From: Caulobacter sp. Root343
Lineage (GTDB): Bacteria > Pseudomonadota > Alphaproteobacteria > Caulobacterales > Caulobacteraceae
Length of the DNA: 64,000 nucleotides
NCBI RefSeq assembly: GCF_001425745.1
Contig: NZ_LMDF01000008.1
Span: 62,001-126,000, forward strand
Reading direction: 5' to 3'
Below the pieces are notes generated by a model that saw nothing but the letters and a program-made list of their open reading frames with translations, made no database searches and was not told the origin of the DNA. Both the position numbers and the translations under genes were made by a program. Positions 42,834-51,709 of this stretch are shown in pieces; positions within the stretch are counted from its first letter, which is position 1, and the number at the start of each line of letters is the position of its first letter.

Positions 42834-44501
42834 ATGGCCGCAGACGAACACGACCGCTTGCTGGGCCCCGATCCAGCGGCCGCCGCCGACGCCTCGCATC
42901 CGGCCAAGGCGCTCCACTCGCGCGCCTTTCTCGACGCCGTCGTCGAGAGCATCCCCGCCATGCTGGTGGTCAAGAACGGCCGCGACGGACGCTTTGTCCT
43001 GGTCAACCGCACGGGCGAGGAACTGCTGGGCGTACCGCGCGAGGCGATGATCGGCCGCAACGACGCCGACTTCTTCCCCGCCGACCAGGCCGCCGCCTTC
43101 GCCGAGATGGACCGCAAGGTGCTGGAGAGCAACCGCCTCTGGGTGATTGACGAAGAGCCGCTGAAGACCCCGCACAACGGCGACCGCTGGCTGCAGACCA
43201 AGAAGATCGCCATTCCGGGCGAGAACGACGAGAAACTACTGCTGATCATCAGCGAGGACATCACCGAACGGAAAGCCTCGGCCGCCGCTCTGGAGGCCGC
43301 CTTGGAGAGCGCCCGGGCCGCCAGCATCGCCAAGTCCGAATTCCTCGCCAATATGAGCCACGAGATCCGCACGCCATTGAACGGCGTGCTGGGCATGGCC
43401 CAGGTGCTGGCCCAGACCGAGCTGACCGATCGTCAGCGCGAGATGATGGACGTGATCCTCAACTCCGGACGGGTGCTGAACGCCCTGCTCAGCGACATCC
43501 TGGATCTGGCCAAGGTCGAGGCCGGTGAGGTCGAACTGGAGATCGCGCCGTTCAACTTGCGCGCCGGCCTGACCGCGGCCGCGGCCATCTTCGAGGGCCT
43601 GGCCCACCAGAAGGGCCTGACCTTCTCGCTCGACATCGCTCCGGGCTTCCACGACCACGCCGTCGGCGACGCCCTGAAGATCGGCCAAATCGTCAACAAC
43701 CTGGTCAGCAACGCGGTGAAATTCACCTGCGAGGGCTCGGTCGCCGTCCGCGCCGCCACGCGGGAGATCGGTGATGGCGCGATCACGTTGACGGTCGATG
43801 TCGAGGACACCGGCGAGGGCTTCTCGCCCGAGGTCCAGGCCAGCCTGTTCGAACGCTTCGTGCAGGGCGACGGCTCGATCACCCGTCGCTTCGGCGGTTC
43901 GGGCCTTGGGCTGTCGATCGCGCTGCGGTTCGCCAAGCTGATGGACGGCGACATCATCTGCGACTCGGCTCCGGGCGAGGGCGCGCGCTTCCGCTTCACC
44001 GCCCGGCTGACTCCCGCTCAGGCCGAGGTCCCCACGCCGACCCGCCGCGCGGCCCCGACGCCGTTGTCCCAGCGCCTGCGGGTCCTGTTGGCCGAAGACC
44101 ATCCGACCAACCAGCGGGTCGTCGAGCTGATGCTGGGCGAGATCGCAGACCTTGTCGTGGTCGAGAACGGGGCCGCCGCCCTCGAGGCGTTCGACAGCCA
44201 GCCGTTCGACCTGGTGCTGATGGACACCCAGATGCCGGTGATGGACGGCCTGACCGCGATCCGGGAAATTCGGGCGCGCGAGCACGCCGGAACCCGCGAC
44301 CGCATTCCGATCATCTCGCTGACCGCCAACGCCATGCCGCATCAGGTCGAGGCCTGCCTCGAAGCCGGTGCGGATCTGCACCTGGCCAAGCCGATCACCG
44401 TCACCGCCCTGTTCGAGAGCATCGCGGCGGCGGGCGATCTGGCGGCCGACGAGTCGGACCGCCGCGAAGGCCTTCAGGCCGCGTCGAGATCCAGCGAGTA
44501 G
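42834..44501 (+). CDS. PAS-domain hybrid histidine kinase with C-terminal receiver
   Basis: A 555-residue soluble hybrid kinase. A PAS domain (about residues 33-145; AMLVVKNGRDGRFVLVNRTGEELLG, IISEDITERK) leads to HisKA (SEFLANMSHEIRTPLNGVLGMAQVL; His about 176), HATPase_c (NNLVSNAVKFT, DTGEGFS, FGGSGLGLSIALRFAKLM) and a receiver domain (VLLAEDHPTNQRVVELML, LVLMDTQMPVMDG; Asp about 467, ISLTANA). There is no transmembrane segment. Partner phosphotransferase and response regulator are unknown. Its 3' end overlaps the convergent phoB by 28 bases, so the two transcripts are antisense to each other there. Confidence 0.92.
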   Translation: MAADEHDRLLGPDPAAAADASHPAKALHSRAFLDAVVESIPAMLVVKNGRDGRFVLVNRTGEELLGVPREAMIGRNDADFFPADQAAAFAEMDRKVLESNRLWVIDEEPLKTPHNGDRWLQTKKIAIPGENDEKLLLIISEDITERKASAAALEAALESARAASIAKSEFLANMSHEIRTPLNGVLGMAQVLAQTELTDRQREMMDVILNSGRVLNALLSDILDLAKVEAGEVELEIAPFNLRAGLTAAAAIFEGLAHQKGLTFSLDIAPGFHDHAVGDALKIGQIVNNLVSNAVKFTCEGSVAVRAATREIGDGAITLTVDVEDTGEGFSPEVQASLFERFVQGDGSITRRFGGSGLGLSIALRFAKLMDGDIICDSAPGEGARFRFTARLTPAQAEVPTPTRRAAPTPLSQRLRVLLAEDHPTNQRVVELMLGEIADLVVVENGAAALEAFDSQPFDLVLMDTQMPVMDGLTAIREIRAREHAGTRDRIPIISLTANAMPHQVEACLEAGADLHLAKPITVTALFESIAAAGDLAADESDRREGLQAASRSSE

Positions 44502-45166
44502 CCCGCCGAGCGCACCGTGCGGATCGGGTCGCCGTCCGAGGTGCCGTTCAGCGCCTTGCGCAGGCGGCCGATGTGGACGTCGACCGTGCGGGCCTCGACA
44601 TAGACGTCCGAGCCCCAGACCGCGTCCAGCAGCTGTTCGCGGCTGAACACCCGGCCCGGATGCTGCATCAGATAGTCCAGCAGGCGGAACTCGGTCGGGC
44701 CGAGGTGGATCTCCTTGCCGTCCCGCTTCACGCGATGGGCGACCCGGTCGATGACGATGTCGCCGACCGTGATGCGGTCGTCGGCCAGGCCTGGACGGAT
44801 GCGGCGCAGCACGGCGCGGACGCGGGCGGTCAGCTCGACCATCGAGAACGGCTTGACCACATAGTCGTCGGCGCCGGTGTCGAGGCCGCGGATCCGGTCT
44901 GTCTCCTCGCCGCGCGCCGTCAGCATGATGATCGGCACGTTGCGGGTCTCGGCCCGGCCGCGCAGCCGGCGGCAAACCTCGATGCCCGAGACCTTGGGCA
45001 GCATCCAGTCGAGGATGACCAGGTCCGGGGCCCGCTCGTTGGCCATGATCAGGGCTTCCTCGCCATCTCCGGCCACGCCGACGCGGTAGCCTTCCTTGTC
45101 GAGATTGTAGTGCAGCAGGGTGGCCAGGGCGTCTTCGTCTTCCACCACCAGAACGTAGGGAGTCAC
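44474..45166 (-). CDS. phoB: Phosphate regulon response regulator PhoB
   Basis: A 230-residue OmpR/PhoB-type regulator. The receiver (residues 1-120) has the acidic pocket EDED, phospho-acceptor Asp in LVILDWMLPKVSG (about 54) and the switch KPFSM. The winged-helix effector (about 130-230) includes LGPTEFRLLDYLMQHPGRVFSREQLLDAVWG and RTVDVHIGRLRKAL. It activates genes with Pho boxes under phosphate limitation. It follows phoU by 18 bases and is the last gene of the pst-pho operon. Confidence 0.96.
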   Translation of the reverse strand: MTPYVLVVEDEDALATLLHYNLDKEGYRVGVAGDGEEALIMANERAPDLVILDWMLPKVSGIEVCRRLRGRAETRNVPIIMLTARGEETDRIRGLDTGADDYVVKPFSMVELTARVRAVLRRIRPGLADDRITVGDIVIDRVAHRVKRDGKEIHLGPTEFRLLDYLMQHPGRVFSREQLLDAVWGSDVYVEARTVDVHIGRLRKALNGTSDGDPIRTVRSAGYSLDLDAA

Positions 45167-45184
45167 TTCAGGTCGCCTCTTGGA

Positions 45185-45877
45185 TTACTGCGCCACGACG
45201 TCGAGCTTGGGGCGTTGCGAGATCAGCTCGTCGCCGGTCAGCTCGAAGTGGATGATCTCGGCGATGTTGGTGGCGTGGTCGCCGATCCGCTCGAGGTTCT
45301 TGGCCACGAACAGCAGATGGGCGCAGGCGTTGATCGTGCGCGGATCGCCCATCATGTAGGTCAAGAGCTCGCGGAAGATCGAATTGTAGTGCTCGTCGAC
45401 CTCCTCGTCGCGGCTCCACACGCCGATGGCGCGCTGCAGGTCCGAGGTGGTGTAGGCGTCCAGCACGTCCTTCAGCCGGCTTTGCACCAGCTTGCCCATG
45501 CGCTCGATCGAGCGGGTCAGGGCGGTCATCGGATCGGCTTCGGTCAGGATCAGCGCGCGCTTGCCGATGTTCTTGGCCATGTCGCCGCAGCGTTCCAGGC
45601 TCATCGATATCTTCAGGGCGGCGACGGCGTGGCGCAGGTCCACGGCCATCGGCTGGCGCAGGGCGATCAGGCGGAAGGCCTTGCGCTCGATCTCGCCCTG
45701 CAGTGCGTCCAGGCGCTCGTCGCCGGCGACCACGGCCTGGGCCAGGGGCCCGTCGCGGCGGGCGATGGCGGCGATGCAGTCGGCGACCTGCGACTCGGCG
45801 ATGCCGCCCATGCGGGTGACCTCGGCCGTGAGGTGGGCCAGTTCTTCGCCGTAGGATTTGACGGTGTGTTCGGTCAT
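45185..45877 (-). CDS. phoU: Phosphate signalling protein PhoU
   Basis: A 230-residue all-helical protein of two three-helix bundles, each with the PhoU metal-binding pattern (VDLRHAVAALKISMSLERCGDMAKNIGKRA and NACAHLLFVAKNLERIGDHATNIAEII). PhoU links PstB to PhoR so that signalling is off when phosphate is plentiful. Full length, 19 bases after pstB and 18 before phoB. Confidence 0.96.
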   Translation of the reverse strand: MTEHTVKSYGEELAHLTAEVTRMGGIAESQVADCIAAIARRDGPLAQAVVAGDERLDALQGEIERKAFRLIALRQPMAVDLRHAVAALKISMSLERCGDMAKNIGKRALILTEADPMTALTRSIERMGKLVQSRLKDVLDAYTTSDLQRAIGVWSRDEEVDEHYNSIFRELLTYMMGDPRTINACAHLLFVAKNLERIGDHATNIAEIIHFELTGDELISQRPKLDVVAQ

Positions 45878-45896
45878 CTCGTTCTCTCCCGCCCGA

Positions 45897-46790
45897 TCAG
45901 CCGAAGCGGCCGGTGATGTAGTCCTGGGTGCGGCTGTCGCGAGGATTGGTGAACATCTCCTCGGTCGGGCCGCTCTCGACCAGCTTGCCCAGATGGAAGA
46001 AGGCCGTGCGTTGCGAGACGCGGGCGGCCTGGGCCATCGAGTGGGTGACGATCACGATGCAGAACTGGCTGCGCAGCTCGTCGATCAGTTCTTCGATCCT
46101 GGCGGTGGCGATCGGGTCGAGGGCCGAGCAGGGCTCGTCCATCAGGATCACTTCCGGCGACACGGCGATCGCGCGGGCGATGACCAGGCGCTGCTGCTGG
46201 CCGCCCGACAAACCCGTGCCAGGTTGATGCAGGCGGTCGGCCACTTCGTTCCAGAGGCCGGCCTTCTTCAAGCTGCTCTCGACGATGGCTTCCAGCTCGA
46301 CCTTGCCGGTGGCCAGGCCGTGGATGCGCGGGCCGTAGGCGACGTTCTCGAAGATCGTCTTCGGAAAGGGATTGGGCTTCTGGAACACCATGCCGACGCG
46401 CGAGCGCAGCACCACCGGGTCGACGCTCTTCAGGTTGACGTCGGCGCCGTCGATCTCGATCGAGCCCTCGACGCGGGCCGAGGGGATGGTGTCGTTCATG
46501 CGGTTGATGCTGCGCAGGAACGTCGACTTGCCGCAGCCCGACGGGCCGATGAAGGCGGTGACCGACTTGGCCGGGATGTCGATGTTGACGTCAAACAGCG
46601 CCTGCTTGTCGCCGTAGAACACCTTGACGTCGCGCGCCTTGATCTTGGGCTCGCCGACGGGAGCGGCGGCGTGGGCGTGCGGCACGGTGGTGTGGATCAT
46701 CGGCGTGTGGGCGGTGTCGTCGGGGCTTTGGACGGGCATGGCGTGTCCCTTCACGAGGGGCGAAGCGAGAGGGTTCAGGATCTGGGTCAT
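45897..46790 (-). CDS. pstB: Phosphate ABC transporter ATP-binding protein PstB
   Basis: A 297-residue ATPase. Walker A (GPSGCGKSTFLRSINRMND), the Q-loop (GMVFQKPNPFPKTIFENVAYG), signature (LSGGQQQRLVIARAIA), Walker B (VILMDEPCSALDP) and H-loop (VTHSMAQA) are all intact. An N-terminal extension of about 50 residues rich in His/Pro/Ala precedes the ATPase fold. ATG 46790 is chosen; GTG 46802, overlapping the pstA stop, is possible. It powers phosphate import with PstA and PstC. Confidence 0.95.
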   Translation of the reverse strand: MTQILNPLASPLVKGHAMPVQSPDDTAHTPMIHTTVPHAHAAAPVGEPKIKARDVKVFYGDKQALFDVNIDIPAKSVTAFIGPSGCGKSTFLRSINRMNDTIPSARVEGSIEIDGADVNLKSVDPVVLRSRVGMVFQKPNPFPKTIFENVAYGPRIHGLATGKVELEAIVESSLKKAGLWNEVADRLHQPGTGLSGGQQQRLVIARAIAVSPEVILMDEPCSALDPIATARIEELIDELRSQFCIVIVTHSMAQAARVSQRTAFFHLGKLVESGPTEEMFTNPRDSRTQDYITGRFG

Positions 46791-46798
46791 GGGGGGTC

Positions 46799-48097
46799 TC
46801 ACCAGCGGCGCTCGAAGCGGCGGCGCATGATCACGGCCGCGGCGTTCATGACGATCATGAAGACGAGAAGGACGATGATGGCGGCGGCCGTGCGCTCGTG
46901 GAAGGCGCGTTCGGACGCGTTCTCCCAGATGAACACCTGGACCGGCAGCACGGTCGCGGCGCCGGTGAAGCCTTCCGGCACGCCGGGCACGAACGAGACC
47001 ATGCCGATCATCAGCAGCGGGGCGGTTTCGCCCAGGGCGTGGGCCAGCGACAGGATGGCGCCGGTCATCACGCCGGGCATGGCCAGCGGCAGCACGTGGT
47101 GGAAGACCGTCTGGGTCTTCGACGCGCCGACGCCCAGCGCGGCCTCGCGGATCGAGGGCGGCACGGCTTTCAGGGCCGAGCGGGTGGCGATGATCACGGT
47201 CGGCAGAGCCATCAGGGCCAGCACCAAGCCGCCGACCAGCGGCGAGCTGCGCGGCACGTTCAACCAGTTGATGAACAGCGCCAGGCCCAGCAGGCCGTAG
47301 ACGATCGACGGCACGGCCGCGAGGTTGTTGATGTTGACCTCGATGATGTCGGTCCAGCGGTTCTTCGGGGCGAACTCTTCCAGATAGGTCGCGGCCAGCA
47401 CGCCCACCGGCACCGCGATCAGGGCGGTGATGATCAGCATCATGGCCGAGCCGACCACCGCGCCCAGCACGCCGGCCTGTTCGGGCTCGGTCGAGTCGGA
47501 GTTGGTGAAGAAGGCGAAGTTGAAGCCCGACTTGATCGCGCCGCTCTTCCTCAGCTGCTCCAGCCAGTCCAGTTGCTGGTTGTCCAGCTTGCGGTCGCCC
47601 TCGGCGGTCGAGCGTTTGATCTCGCCCTTGAAATACAGGTCGGCGTCGGCCTTCAGCGAGCCCGAGACGGTGATCGTCTTGCCGATCAGCGACGGGTCGG
47701 CCTTGATCTTGTTCAGCAACTGGAAGCCGAAGTCGCGCGACACCAGGTCCTGGACCTTGGTCGAGACCGTGCCCAGGTCGTCGTCCTGCACGCCCAGCTT
47801 CTTCATCATCGCTTCGGCGACGATGTAGTCGTAGTTGACGCCCGTGAGGTCCGACCGGTCGATGCGGTCCGGGTTCAGATAGACCGGCACGCTGAGCGTG
47901 TGGCTCTCGAAGGTCGTGTAGCCCTGGCTCACGATCCGGCCGACCAGCACGACCAGGAACACCAAGGCCACGATGATCGCGGCCAGGCCCTGGGCCTTGA
48001 AGATCCGCTCGCTGCGGTGGCGCTTCTTCAGCCGGGCTTCCATGGCTGTCGAGGCGGCGGAGCGCGGGGGAGCCGCGCCGAAGGTCGCGTCAGTCAT
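46799..48097 (-). CDS. pstA: Phosphate ABC transporter permease PstA
   Basis: A 432-residue inner-membrane permease. A long N-terminal region with one helix and a periplasmic domain (about 30-200, DUF3333-like) precedes the usual permease core with the EAA loop (PPSIREAALGVGASKTQTVFHHVLPLAMPGVMTG). This extended form is usual in alphaproteobacteria. It overlaps the pstC stop by 8 bases and ends next to the pstB start, so all are in one operon. Confidence 0.95.
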   Translation of the reverse strand: MTDATFGAAPPRSAASTAMEARLKKRHRSERIFKAQGLAAIIVALVFLVVLVGRIVSQGYTTFESHTLSVPVYLNPDRIDRSDLTGVNYDYIVAEAMMKKLGVQDDDLGTVSTKVQDLVSRDFGFQLLNKIKADPSLIGKTITVSGSLKADADLYFKGEIKRSTAEGDRKLDNQQLDWLEQLRKSGAIKSGFNFAFFTNSDSTEPEQAGVLGAVVGSAMMLIITALIAVPVGVLAATYLEEFAPKNRWTDIIEVNINNLAAVPSIVYGLLGLALFINWLNVPRSSPLVGGLVLALMALPTVIIATRSALKAVPPSIREAALGVGASKTQTVFHHVLPLAMPGVMTGAILSLAHALGETAPLLMIGMVSFVPGVPEGFTGAATVLPVQVFIWENASERAFHERTAAAIIVLLVFMIVMNAAAVIMRRRFERRW

Positions 48098-49529
48098 ATT
48101 GTTCCCGGTACTTCTGGACGATGCGCAGGGCGACGATGTTCAGGCACAGGGTCACCACGAACAGGGTGAGGCCCAGGCCGAAGGCCGACAGCGTCTTGGG
48201 GCTGTCGAACTCCTGGTCGCCCGTCAGCAGGGTGACGATCTGGACGGTCACGGTGGTGACGGTGTCGAGCGGGTTGACCGTCATCTTGGCCTGCAGGCCA
48301 GCGGCCATGGTCACGATCATGGTCTCGCCGACGGCGCGCGACACGGCCAGCAGCATGGCGGCCATGATGCCCGGCAGCGCGGCCGGCAGGATGACCTTCT
48401 TGACCGTCTCCGACTTGGTGGCGCCCATGGCGTAGCTGCCGTCGCGCAGGGTCTGCGGCACGGCGTTGATGATGTCGTCCGACAGCGAGGAGACGAACGG
48501 GATCAGCATGATCCCCATCACCACCCCGGCCACCAGGGCCATCTGGTTCTGGACTTCCATCAGGTACTGGCCGACGCCCGGCATCGTGCCGACCAGCATC
48601 GCGCCCAGGGCGTTGAAGCCGGCGCGGAAGATCGGGCCCACGGTCAGGGCGGCGAAGAAGCCGTAGACCACGGTCGGCACGCCGGCCAGGATCTCCAGCA
48701 GCGGCTTGACCACGCCGCGCACGCCGCGGCTGGCGTATTCCGAGAGATAGATCGCCGAGTAGAGGCCGACGGGCGCGGCCACCAGCATGGCGATGAACAT
48801 GATCAGGAAGGTGCCGGCGAACAGCGGCACGGCCCCGAAGGCGCCCGCCGAGGCGACCTGGTCGGCGCGCATGGCGATCTGCGGGCTCCACTCGGTCCCG
48901 AACAGGAACGACAGCGGATTGACGCTCTGGAAAAAGCGCCAGCTTTCCCAGACCAGCGACAGCACGATGCCCAGGGTGGTCAGCACGGCCGCGACCGAGC
49001 AGCCGATCAGCAGCACGCCGATCCAGCCCTCGACCCGGTTGCGGGCGCGGAATTCGGTGGAGATGCGCGGGAAGGCCAGCAGAAAGCCGGCCAGGGCCAG
49101 CACGGCGGCGGCGGCCAGCATGCCGACATTGATCAAGGTCCCGACACGCTTGGCCTCGGCGACCTTGGCGTCCAGGGCGACCTTCAGGTCGCCTTCGTAC
49201 GCCACTTCACTGGGCGATTGCTTGGCGGCGATCGCCTGGGCGTCGCTGTAGAAGACGGCCTGGCGGTCCGGCTCCAGAGCCTGGACGGCGGCCGGGCGGG
49301 TGGACTGCAGGACCGCGTCCTCGACGCGGCCGCCGAACATGGCGCCCGCCAGCAGCAGCAGCGCGGCCGGCGCGCCCGCCCACAGGGCCGCGTAGGTCCC
49401 GTAATAGTTCGGCAGGGAATGGAGGACGCGGGCGCGGCCTCCGGTGGCGGCCACGGCGCGGCGGCGACCGGCCACGAAGGCCGCGCCGGAAAACAGCGCC
49501 AGGACAATGAGCGAGAGCCAGGTCAGCAT
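48090..49529 (-). CDS. pstC: Phosphate ABC transporter permease PstC
   Basis: A 479-residue permease with an N-terminal extension of about 200 residues (two or more helices and a periplasmic segment) before the conserved core: SEYASRGVRGVVKPLLEILAGVPTVVYGFFA and the EAA loop VPQTLRDGSYAMGATKSETVKKVILPAALPGIMA. It is the first gene of the pst-phoU-phoB unit. The Pho box at 49636-49653 lies about 107 bases upstream. The substrate-binding gene pstS is not adjacent. Confidence 0.95.
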   Translation of the reverse strand: MLTWLSLIVLALFSGAAFVAGRRRAVAATGGRARVLHSLPNYYGTYAALWAGAPAALLLLAGAMFGGRVEDAVLQSTRPAAVQALEPDRQAVFYSDAQAIAAKQSPSEVAYEGDLKVALDAKVAEAKRVGTLINVGMLAAAAVLALAGFLLAFPRISTEFRARNRVEGWIGVLLIGCSVAAVLTTLGIVLSLVWESWRFFQSVNPLSFLFGTEWSPQIAMRADQVASAGAFGAVPLFAGTFLIMFIAMLVAAPVGLYSAIYLSEYASRGVRGVVKPLLEILAGVPTVVYGFFAALTVGPIFRAGFNALGAMLVGTMPGVGQYLMEVQNQMALVAGVVMGIMLIPFVSSLSDDIINAVPQTLRDGSYAMGATKSETVKKVILPAALPGIMAAMLLAVSRAVGETMIVTMAAGLQAKMTVNPLDTVTTVTVQIVTLLTGDQEFDSPKTLSAFGLGLTLFVVTLCLNIVALRIVQKYREQYD

Positions 49530-49635
49530 GCGTGAGGCTAATCTTGCGCGAAGGTTGTCGAGAGCGCCGCAGGATCGCGCGCCCTCCCCCGGCCCGATCT
49601 ATGCCGGGCCGTCGCTGTGCTTATGCGACGGATTG

Positions 49636-49653
49636 ATGACAGTTTGACGACAG
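49636..49653 (-). promoter_or_regulatory. Pho box (PhoB binding site) upstream of pstC
   Basis: On the minus strand two 7-base repeats, CTGTCGT and CTGTCAT, are separated by CAAA, matching the 7+4+7 Pho-box spacing with one departure from CTGTCAT. The rest of the 404-base gap between pstC and the chemotaxis gene shows no convincing coding sequence. Confidence 0.82.
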
Positions 49654-49933
49654 CGTCCGTCCCAGGGTTGAACGGCCACGGAATACGCCTCGTCGCATAA
49701 CGCCGTTGCGCGATATGTCGCACCTCCACCGTGCGGCCGGGCGCTGGCTCCACATCCGAAAATTCCTGAGTTTTTTCCGTGGGTTGTAGGCGAAACCCCC
49801 ACGGCGCGCCGTCGCCTGGTCGATGAGCGAGGCGCTGCGACATCGCGTGCTGTGTCGTGTTCAGAACTTATTGACCCGCTCGGACGCCAGTGTTCGCCGG
49901 AGCAAGTAAGACGCCCCGAGGAGCGATGACGAC

Positions 49934-51706
49934 ATGATGTTCAAGCGTTCGCATGCCCACGCGGTGCAGACCCTGGCCGCGCTCGACCGGTCGTTGGCCA
50001 CCATCGAATTCGACCCGAAGGGCAAGATCCTCGCGGCCAACGCCAACTTCTGCGCGGCCATGGGCTACCGGCTGGACGAGATCGTCGGCCAGCATCACAG
50101 CCTGTTCGTCGATCCGACCTATGCCGCCAGCCCCGACTACGTGGCCTTCTGGCAGAAGCTGGGCCGCGGTGAGTTCGACGCCCGGGAATATCTGCGGCTG
50201 GGCAAGGGCGGCGTCGAGGTCTGGATCCAGGCGTCCTACAACCCGGTCCGCGACGCGCACGGCCGCGTCTCGCGCATCGTCAAGGTCGCCTCGGTCATCA
50301 CCGAAGAGAAGCGCCGCAGCACTGAGGAGCGCGGCAAGATGGAGGCCATCGGCCGCGCCCAGGCCGTGATCGAATTCACGCCGGACGGCGAGATCCTGAC
50401 CGCCAACGAGAACTTCCTGGGCGCGCTCGGCTACTCGCTGGCCGAGATCCAGGGCAAGCACCACCGCATGTTCGTCGAGGAGCGCTACGCGGCCTCCGCC
50501 GACTATGCCGACTTCTGGCGCAAGCTGAATGCCGGCGAGTTCGTCGCCGCGGAGTTCAAGCGCGTGGGCAAGGGCGGGCGCGAGGTCTGGATCCAGGCTT
50601 CCTACAATCCGATCTTCGACCACAAGCGGCGCATCACCAAGGTCGTGAAGTTCGCTACCGAGGTCACCGGCCGCGTTCACGCGGTCAATGAGATCGCCCA
50701 GGGGCTCGAGCACTTGGCCGGCAACGACCTGACCTACCGCATCGCTGGCGCGATCGATCCGCAGTTCAGCAAGGTGCGCGACGACTTCAACACCGCCATG
50801 TCCGTGCTGGATGAGGCCATGGGCGTGGTCACCCAGGCGACCCACGGCGTCGGCGCGGGCGCTCGCGAGATCTCGACCGCCTCCGACGACCTGTCGCGCC
50901 GCACCGAACAGCAGGCGGCCAGCCTGGAAGAGACGGCGGCCGCGCTGGACGAGATCACCGCGACGGTGAAGCGTAGCGCCGAGGGTGCGCGCCAAGCCTC
51001 CACGGCCGCTTCCGGCGCGCGCGCCGACGCGGCGCGCTCCGGCGAGATCGTCGGCGACGCCGTGGCCGCCATGGGCGAGATCGAGAAGTCGTCGGGTCAG
51101 ATCACCAACATCATCGGGGTGATCGACGAGATCGCCTTCCAGACCAACCTGCTGGCGCTGAACGCCGGGGTCGAGGCCGCCCGCGCCGGCGAGGCCGGCC
51201 GAGGCTTCGCCGTGGTGGCCCAGGAGGTCCGCGCCCTCGCCCAGCGCTCGGCCGAGGCGGCCAAGGAGATCAAGACCCTGATCGCCAGCAGCACCGCCCA
51301 GGTCGAGCGCGGCGTCCGCCTGGTCGGGGACACCGGGGGCGCGCTCTCGACGATCGCCGAGAAGGTCGGCCAGATCGACGGCCTGATCTCGGAGATCGCC
51401 CAGTCCTCGCGCGAACAGGCGACCGGCCTCAGCGAGGTGAACACCGCCGTCAATCGCATGGACCAGGTCACCCAGCAGAACGCCGCCATGGTGGAAGAGG
51501 CCAACGCGGCCGCCGCCAGCCTGCAGACGGAGTCCGCCGATCTTGCCCGCATGGTGGCGCGGTTCGCAACCAGCGCCGCCAAGGCCGGCGGAGCGCGGAT
51601 CGAACAGCCTGGCCGAGCGCCCCAGCACAAGCCGGCGTCGCGAATGGCTCATCGCCCGGGCGGCGCGGCCCTGGCCGTCAAGGCGGAGGCCTGGGACGAG
51701 TTCTAG
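49934..51706 (+). CDS. Soluble methyl-accepting chemotaxis protein with tandem PAS domains
   Basis: A 590-residue cytoplasmic chemoreceptor (no transmembrane helix). Two PAS domains about 120 residues apart (residues about 18-130 and 140-250) are clearly duplicates: each ends with a near-identical EVWIQASYNP segment after LGKGG/VGKGG. A HAMP-like linker (about 255-310) leads to the MCP signalling hairpin with the tip IIGVIDEIAFQTNLLALNAGVEAARAGEAGRGFAVVAQEVRALAQRS. It ends in AWDEF, fitting the xWxxF CheR/CheB docking pentapeptide. It resembles aerotaxis/BdlA-type receptors. The gene lies between pstC and phoR and is convergent with phoR. Confidence 0.93.
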   Translation: MMFKRSHAHAVQTLAALDRSLATIEFDPKGKILAANANFCAAMGYRLDEIVGQHHSLFVDPTYAASPDYVAFWQKLGRGEFDAREYLRLGKGGVEVWIQASYNPVRDAHGRVSRIVKVASVITEEKRRSTEERGKMEAIGRAQAVIEFTPDGEILTANENFLGALGYSLAEIQGKHHRMFVEERYAASADYADFWRKLNAGEFVAAEFKRVGKGGREVWIQASYNPIFDHKRRITKVVKFATEVTGRVHAVNEIAQGLEHLAGNDLTYRIAGAIDPQFSKVRDDFNTAMSVLDEAMGVVTQATHGVGAGAREISTASDDLSRRTEQQAASLEETAAALDEITATVKRSAEGARQASTAASGARADAARSGEIVGDAVAAMGEIEKSSGQITNIIGVIDEIAFQTNLLALNAGVEAARAGEAGRGFAVVAQEVRALAQRSAEAAKEIKTLIASSTAQVERGVRLVGDTGGALSTIAEKVGQIDGLISEIAQSSREQATGLSEVNTAVNRMDQVTQQNAAMVEEANAAAASLQTESADLARMVARFATSAAKAGGARIEQPGRAPQHKPASRMAHRPGGAALAVKAEAWDEF

Positions 51707-51709
51707 AAT

